From the IMG/VR virus record IMGVR_UViG_3300025818_000210, positions 1-22,931 of that record: a stretch of DNA of 22,931 nucleotides. One strand, given 5' to 3'. The notes under the pieces were generated by a model. The model was not told where the DNA came from, did not search any database, and saw only the letters and a list, made by a program, of their open reading frames with translations. Positions 19,741 to 22,931 of this stretch are shown in pieces. Each line of letters begins with the position of its first letter. Within the stretch, counting starts at the first letter, position 1. Source of the stretch: a virus. The translations under genes and the position numbers were made by a program.

Positions 19741-20849
19741 GCGCGCACGCAAAGCTCTCCCCGTCCGCTCGCCACCGTTGGACGAAATCCGCCTGCCCCG
19801 CGTCGGCGAGCTTAGAGCCACAATACCCCGACAAGTCCTCCCCCGCCGCGGAGCGAGGCACGTACCTGCACGCTGTGGCGGAGGCCCTTCTCAAGGGCTC
19901 ATACAAGTTCGCAAGCCAATGGAACATGACGGACGCGGCGTGGATTGAAGGCCAAGAGCCGCCCACGGATCAGGAGTTGAACGCTGTCCAGATCTACCTC
20001 GACACGATCTATAACGACCAGGCAAAATATGGCGGTGATCTGCATATCGAACGGCGCGTCTTTATTGCCGACGAGCACTGGGGGACGGCCGACGCGATCC
20101 TGATCTCGCCGAAGGCTCTGCGTGGTTACGACTTCAAGTCCGGCTCGGGCGTCTACGTCCCCGAAGATAGCCTGCAAGGCCAGTCGTATATCTCCGGCGC
20201 CGCAAAGATGATCAACGACCTCGACGCGATCGAAACTTTCGAATTTGTGATCGTGCAGCCCCTCTTCGCGGGAGCGGAGCCGGTGCGACGTCACACCTTC
20301 GACCGGGCGACCTTCGACCAATACGAACGGCGTATCGAAGAAGACGTCGCCGAAGCCCTTTCCGAAAACCCAACGCTGCGTGCGGGCCGTTGGTGCCAAT
20401 GGTGCAAGCACGCGCACAACTGCGAGGCATTGAGAAACATGGCGCAAGAAGCGGCAAAGACTGAATTCGACGACGATACCAGTGAGATGGATTTCAGCGA
20501 GATGCTCACCCTCGCGGACGTCGTCGAGACGTGGGTCAAGGAAGTGCGCGCGCACGCCTATGGCCTCGCCATGGAGGGCGCGACGATTCCTGGATACAAG
20601 CTCGTGGAGGGGCGCAAGACGCGCAAATGGAAGGACGAAGTTAAGGCGGCGAAGATCCTACGCAATCACGACGTCGACCCACACGAGCACAAAATGCTGT
20701 CGCCGGCCAAGGCTGAGAAAGCCCTCGGCGCGCATGGAAAAAAGGTCATCCAAGATTTGGTGACCTCAGAGGCCAGTGGCTTGTCCCTGGTGCCGGATAC
20801 CGACCGACGTCCGGCCGCGAAACTCGACGCGTCGGTCGACTTTGAGTGA
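19737..20849 (+). CDS. DUF2800 protein: RecB/Cas4-like nuclease with probable Fe-S cluster
   Basis: 370 residues from ATG 19737, overlapping the helicase stop (ATGA). Nuclease motifs are AERGTYLHAVAE (His45), GTADAIL (Asp119), YDFKSG (Asp132, Lys134) and GQSYISGAA. Four cysteines are arranged as in Cas4 and AddB nucleases, one early (Cys20) and three late (CQWCKHAHNC, 220-229), an iron-sulphur pattern. DUF2800 proteins accompany DUF2815 ssDNA-binding proteins and DNA polymerase in many phages, suggesting a recombination exonuclease. The C-terminal ~120 residues are helical and carry no motif I recognise. Confidence 0.85.
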   Translation: MSAHAKLSPSARHRWTKSACPASASLEPQYPDKSSPAAERGTYLHAVAEALLKGSYKFASQWNMTDAAWIEGQEPPTDQELNAVQIYLDTIYNDQAKYGGDLHIERRVFIADEHWGTADAILISPKALRGYDFKSGSGVYVPEDSLQGQSYISGAAKMINDLDAIETFEFVIVQPLFAGAEPVRRHTFDRATFDQYERRIEEDVAEALSENPTLRAGRWCQWCKHAHNCEALRNMAQEAAKTEFDDDTSEMDFSEMLTLADVVETWVKEVRAHAYGLAMEGATIPGYKLVEGRKTRKWKDEVKAAKILRNHDVDPHEHKMLSPAKAEKALGAHGKKVIQDLVTSEASGLSLVPDTDRRPAAKLDASVDFE

Positions 20850-20872
20850 CATGGAAAAAAGGAGTTAAGTGC

Positions 20873-21490
20873 ATGTCCGATTCTATCCCAAACGTGGCGT
20901 CAAAGCGCCAAGGTACTAAGGTTTGGACGCCAACTTTCCGCGGTGGCTTCGTGAACCTCCTTAAACCGAAGCAGATCCCCGGCACTGATCAAGAGCCGTC
21001 TTATTCCCTGATGATGCTTTTCTCTGGTGACGCGGATCTCTCGCACATGCGCCAAGCTATGATCGACGCGGCCAAAGAGAAGTGGGGCGACAACGCTAAG
21101 AAGATCGTCGAAAGCCCCAAGTTCAAGGATCCCTTCAAAGACCAGGGCGACCAAGTCAACAAGCAGGGCGAACTTTACGCGGGCATGACCGCCGGCGCCA
21201 TGTGCGTGCAGGCGTCTTGCAAGCAATCCTTCGGCCGGCCCGGCGTTGTCGACCTGGAAGGCAACGATTTGATCGACGCGGACGACGTCTATAGCGGCGC
21301 ATACTATCGTGCCACTGTGAAAGCTTACGCGTGGGAACACCCTACGGGTGGTAAGGGCGTCAGCTTCGGCCTTCAAAACGTCCAAAAACTCGCCGAAGGT
21401 GAAAAGCTGGGCGGTGGTCGGTCGGGCGTCGACGAAGACTTTGAGCCCGTCGCGGGCAGTGAATCCGCGGGTAGCGACTGGGACGACTGA
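20873..21490 (+). CDS. DUF2815: single-stranded DNA-binding protein (T7 gp2.5-like)
   Basis: 205 residues, from ATG 20873 with GGAG 8 bases upstream. The opening WTPTFRGGFVNLLKPK, then YSLMMLFSGDADLSHMRQAM and YRATVKAYAW...GVSFGLQNVQKL, matches DUF2815, an OB-fold family related to T7 gp2.5. The C-terminal tail is acidic and ends GSDWDD, as in ssDNA-binding proteins that use such a tail to contact partner proteins. It follows the DUF2800 nuclease and precedes the polymerase, the usual set. Confidence 0.85.
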   Translation: MSDSIPNVASKRQGTKVWTPTFRGGFVNLLKPKQIPGTDQEPSYSLMMLFSGDADLSHMRQAMIDAAKEKWGDNAKKIVESPKFKDPFKDQGDQVNKQGELYAGMTAGAMCVQASCKQSFGRPGVVDLEGNDLIDADDVYSGAYYRATVKAYAWEHPTGGKGVSFGLQNVQKLAEGEKLGGGRSGVDEDFEPVAGSESAGSDWDD

Positions 21491-21514
21491 TCTCCGAATG
21501 ACCCCCTAAAACTA

Positions 21515-21557
21515 GGCGCCGGTCTGAATTGGACCTCTGGCCGGCGCCAATCTTTTT
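21515..21557 (+). terminator. Rho-independent terminator / attenuator between ssb and the polymerase genes
   Basis: GGCGCCGGTC (21515-21524) pairs with GGCCGGCGCC (21539-21548) with one G-T pair across a 14-base loop and is followed by AATCTTTTT. It lies 25 bases after the ssDNA-binding gene and 22 bases before the exonuclease start, whose ribosome-binding site (AAGGGAG) comes right after the T-run. Confidence 0.75.
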
Positions 21558-21578
21558 AAGCCAAGGGAGATCAGTCGA

Positions 21579-22097
21579 ATGCATGCTACCATCACGCATA
21601 TAGATTTCGAAACAAAAAGCGCCGCGGACCTCCGCAAGACGGGCGCACATAAATACGCCGCGCATCACACGACGGGCATCTGGTGCCTCGCTTACGCCTT
21701 CGACGACGAGGAAGTCCATATATGGACCCCCGACAGGGAAGACCCCGAAGACCTTCTCGCGCACGTCGCCTCGGGAGGGACGATCGCCGCACACAACGCG
21801 GCCTTTGAATTAGCCGTCTGGCGGCATGTCCTTACCGACCGCCTGGGTTGGCCGGAACTGCGCGCGGATCAATGCCAATGCACTATGGCGAAAGCCCTAT
21901 CGCTCGGCCTGCCGGCGTCCCTTGACGGCGCCGCCAAGGCCGTCCAGTTGCCCGTTAAAAAAGATAAGGACGGCGCTTACTTGATGCGTCGTATGGCATC
22001 CGGCGGGGATTGGGATCAAGAGAGCATTGACCGCCTCATTCAATACTGCGTGCAGGACGTCAAAGTTGAGCGCGCCCTTGAGAAGAAGATGGGTTGA
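21579..22097 (+). CDS. DNA polymerase I, 3'-5' exonuclease part (separate gene)
   Basis: 172 residues with AAGGGAG 9 bases upstream. DEDD-type exonuclease motifs are clear: IDFETKS (Asp9, Glu11), AHNAAFE (71-77) and YCVQDV (156-161, Tyr and Asp), so it should be a proofreading exonuclease. In related phage polymerases the text after YCxQDV runs straight into the polymerase part (LSxxEQxVWxLDQ). Here a TGA stops it after 172 residues and the polymerase follows in the -1 frame. It therefore makes a stand-alone exonuclease unless frameshifting occurs. Confidence 0.88.
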   Translation: MHATITHIDFETKSAADLRKTGAHKYAAHHTTGIWCLAYAFDDEEVHIWTPDREDPEDLLAHVASGGTIAAHNAAFELAVWRHVLTDRLGWPELRADQCQCTMAKALSLGLPASLDGAAKAVQLPVKKDKDGAYLMRRMASGGDWDQESIDRLIQYCVQDVKVERALEKKMG

Positions 22098-22931
22098 TGA
22101 CGGGCTTATCGGAACAAGAGCAACGCGTCTGGGTGCTCGATCAGATCATAAACAATCGCGGCGTGCCGGTCGACGTGCCCACAATCGAAAAGGCGATCGA
22201 CCTCGCCGAAAAAGCTAAGGCCGATCTAAACGCGCGAATGAAAGCAATCAACGGCATTCACGCTTCACAAGTAGCCGCCCTGACAATGTGGATTGAAGGC
22301 CAAGGCTACCCCATCAAGAGCCTCGCCAAGACTACCATGCTAGAAGCCCTCGACGATGACGCATGCCCCGATCAAGTGAAGGACGCCATACAAGTGCGCC
22401 TGGAATTCGCCAAGGCATCTACGGCCAAGCTCCAGGCCATGATCGACGGCGCAGATGATGACGGCAGGATCCGGGGAACGATGCAATACCATGGCGCGCA
22501 CACGGGGCGCTGGGCTGGAAGGCGCATACAACCCCAGAACCTCCCACGCCCCACGATGTCGCAGGAGGAGATCGAAGAGGCCGTCGAAAAAATTTCCCGC
22601 GGAGATACGGACTTCGACAACCCTATGGAGGTCTTGTCGAACTGCATCCGCGCCATGATCAAGGCGCCTCCTGGCCATGAGTTCGTGGCCGTGGACTTTT
22701 CCTCCGTTGAGGCGCGCGTCCTGGCGTGGCTCGCCAACGAGGCGGAGCCCCTGTCCGTTTTTGAGAATGGCGGGGACATCTACCTTCACGCCGCGTCGAA
22801 CATCTACGGCCGGCCGATCACGAAGAGCGACAAGGAGGAGCGACAGATCGGTAAGGTGAGCACGCTCGCACTTGGCTACGCGGGAGGCGTCGGCGCCTTT
22901 CAGAACATGGCGCGTGTTTATGGCGTCAAGG
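22097..22931 (+). CDS. DNA polymerase I, polymerase part (3' end outside window)
   Basis: 278 residues in the window, starting at ATG 22097 that overlaps the exonuclease stop (TGATG); open to the last base. It begins MTGLSEQEQRVWVLDQIINN and contains a thumb region, GAHTGRWAGRRIQPQNLPRP (template/DNA-binding), VDFSSVEARVLAWLA (motif A, catalytic Asp) and RQIGKVSTLALGYAGGVGAF (motif B, O helix with Arg and Lys). These are family A polymerase signatures. The last motif C and the C-terminus lie beyond the window. No other start with a good ribosome-binding site is visible, so translation is probably by coupling. Confidence 0.88.
   Translation, partial: MTGLSEQEQRVWVLDQIINNRGVPVDVPTIEKAIDLAEKAKADLNARMKAINGIHASQVAALTMWIEGQGYPIKSLAKTTMLEALDDDACPDQVKDAIQVRLEFAKASTAKLQAMIDGADDDGRIRGTMQYHGAHTGRWAGRRIQPQNLPRPTMSQEEIEEAVEKISRGDTDFDNPMEVLSNCIRAMIKAPPGHEFVAVDFSSVEARVLAWLANEAEPLSVFENGGDIYLHAASNIYGRPITKSDKEERQIGKVSTLALGYAGGVGAFQNMARVYGVK

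Noticed and set aside
22060-22100. Programmed -1 frameshift signal joining exonuclease and polymerase
   Set aside because: No X-XXY-YYZ slippery heptamer and no obvious downstream structure; TGATG coupling is the simpler reading, so the frameshift is only mentioned as a possibility.

Overview
This window is part of the genome of a temperate tailed phage, probably of an alphaproteobacterium. Support for this comes from tail and internal-virion genes, an endolysin and holin, an integrase with an excisionase-like gene, a divergent repressor/Cro-like switch and a family A DNA polymerase. Large putative internal virion proteins, a tail-stabilisation-like protein and the polymerase suggest a podovirus-like virion; this is inference. 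The alphaproteobacterial host is inferred from the 3-TM (gene-transfer-agent type) holin and the style of the repressor and small proteins.

Layout. (1) 1-7306, rightward: end of a tail structural gene, two small structural genes, three probable internal virion genes and a mosaic tail fibre. (2) 7318-11242, rightward: lysis and accessory genes, including a coiled-coil membrane protein, a lipoprotein, a membrane-anchored HExxH protein, a metallophosphoesterase, an M15 endolysin and a 3-TM holin. Genes are packed with 1-17 bp overlaps. (3) 13399-11264, leftward: an accessory operon of seven mostly small genes, several with paired cysteines, with a structured leader inside it. (4) 13425-13658: the attachment region. 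A 45-46 bp copy of the 3' part of a tRNA-Pro gene is flanked by TGAACCA repeats that look like integrase arm sites. (5) 16136-13658, leftward early operon: small genes, two microproteins joined by ATGA overlaps, an excisionase-like gene and the tyrosine integrase. (6) 16190-16743: the immunity switch, with a repressor gene, its terminator, and left and right promoters carrying the same operator between the -35 and -10 boxes. (7) 16744-22931, rightward early/replication operon: Cro-like protein, Hjc-like nuclease, DNA methyltransferase, dNTP diphosphohydrolase-like protein, SNF2 helicase, DUF2800 nuclease, DUF2815 ssDNA-binding protein, a terminator, then a DNA polymerase I split into an exonuclease gene and a polymerase gene that runs off the window.

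How it fits together. The repressor probably shuts off both early promoters. After induction the left operon delivers excisionase and integrase and the right operon builds the replication machinery. Phage genes lie on both sides of the attachment site, so the sequence looks like the circular or packaged form (attP), not an integrated prophage. The points most worth a second look are the operator/promoter switch, the attP with its arm sites, the split polymerase, the ATGA-linked microproteins and the structured leader in the accessory operon. I found no CRISPR array, rRNA, complete tRNA or insertion sequence.
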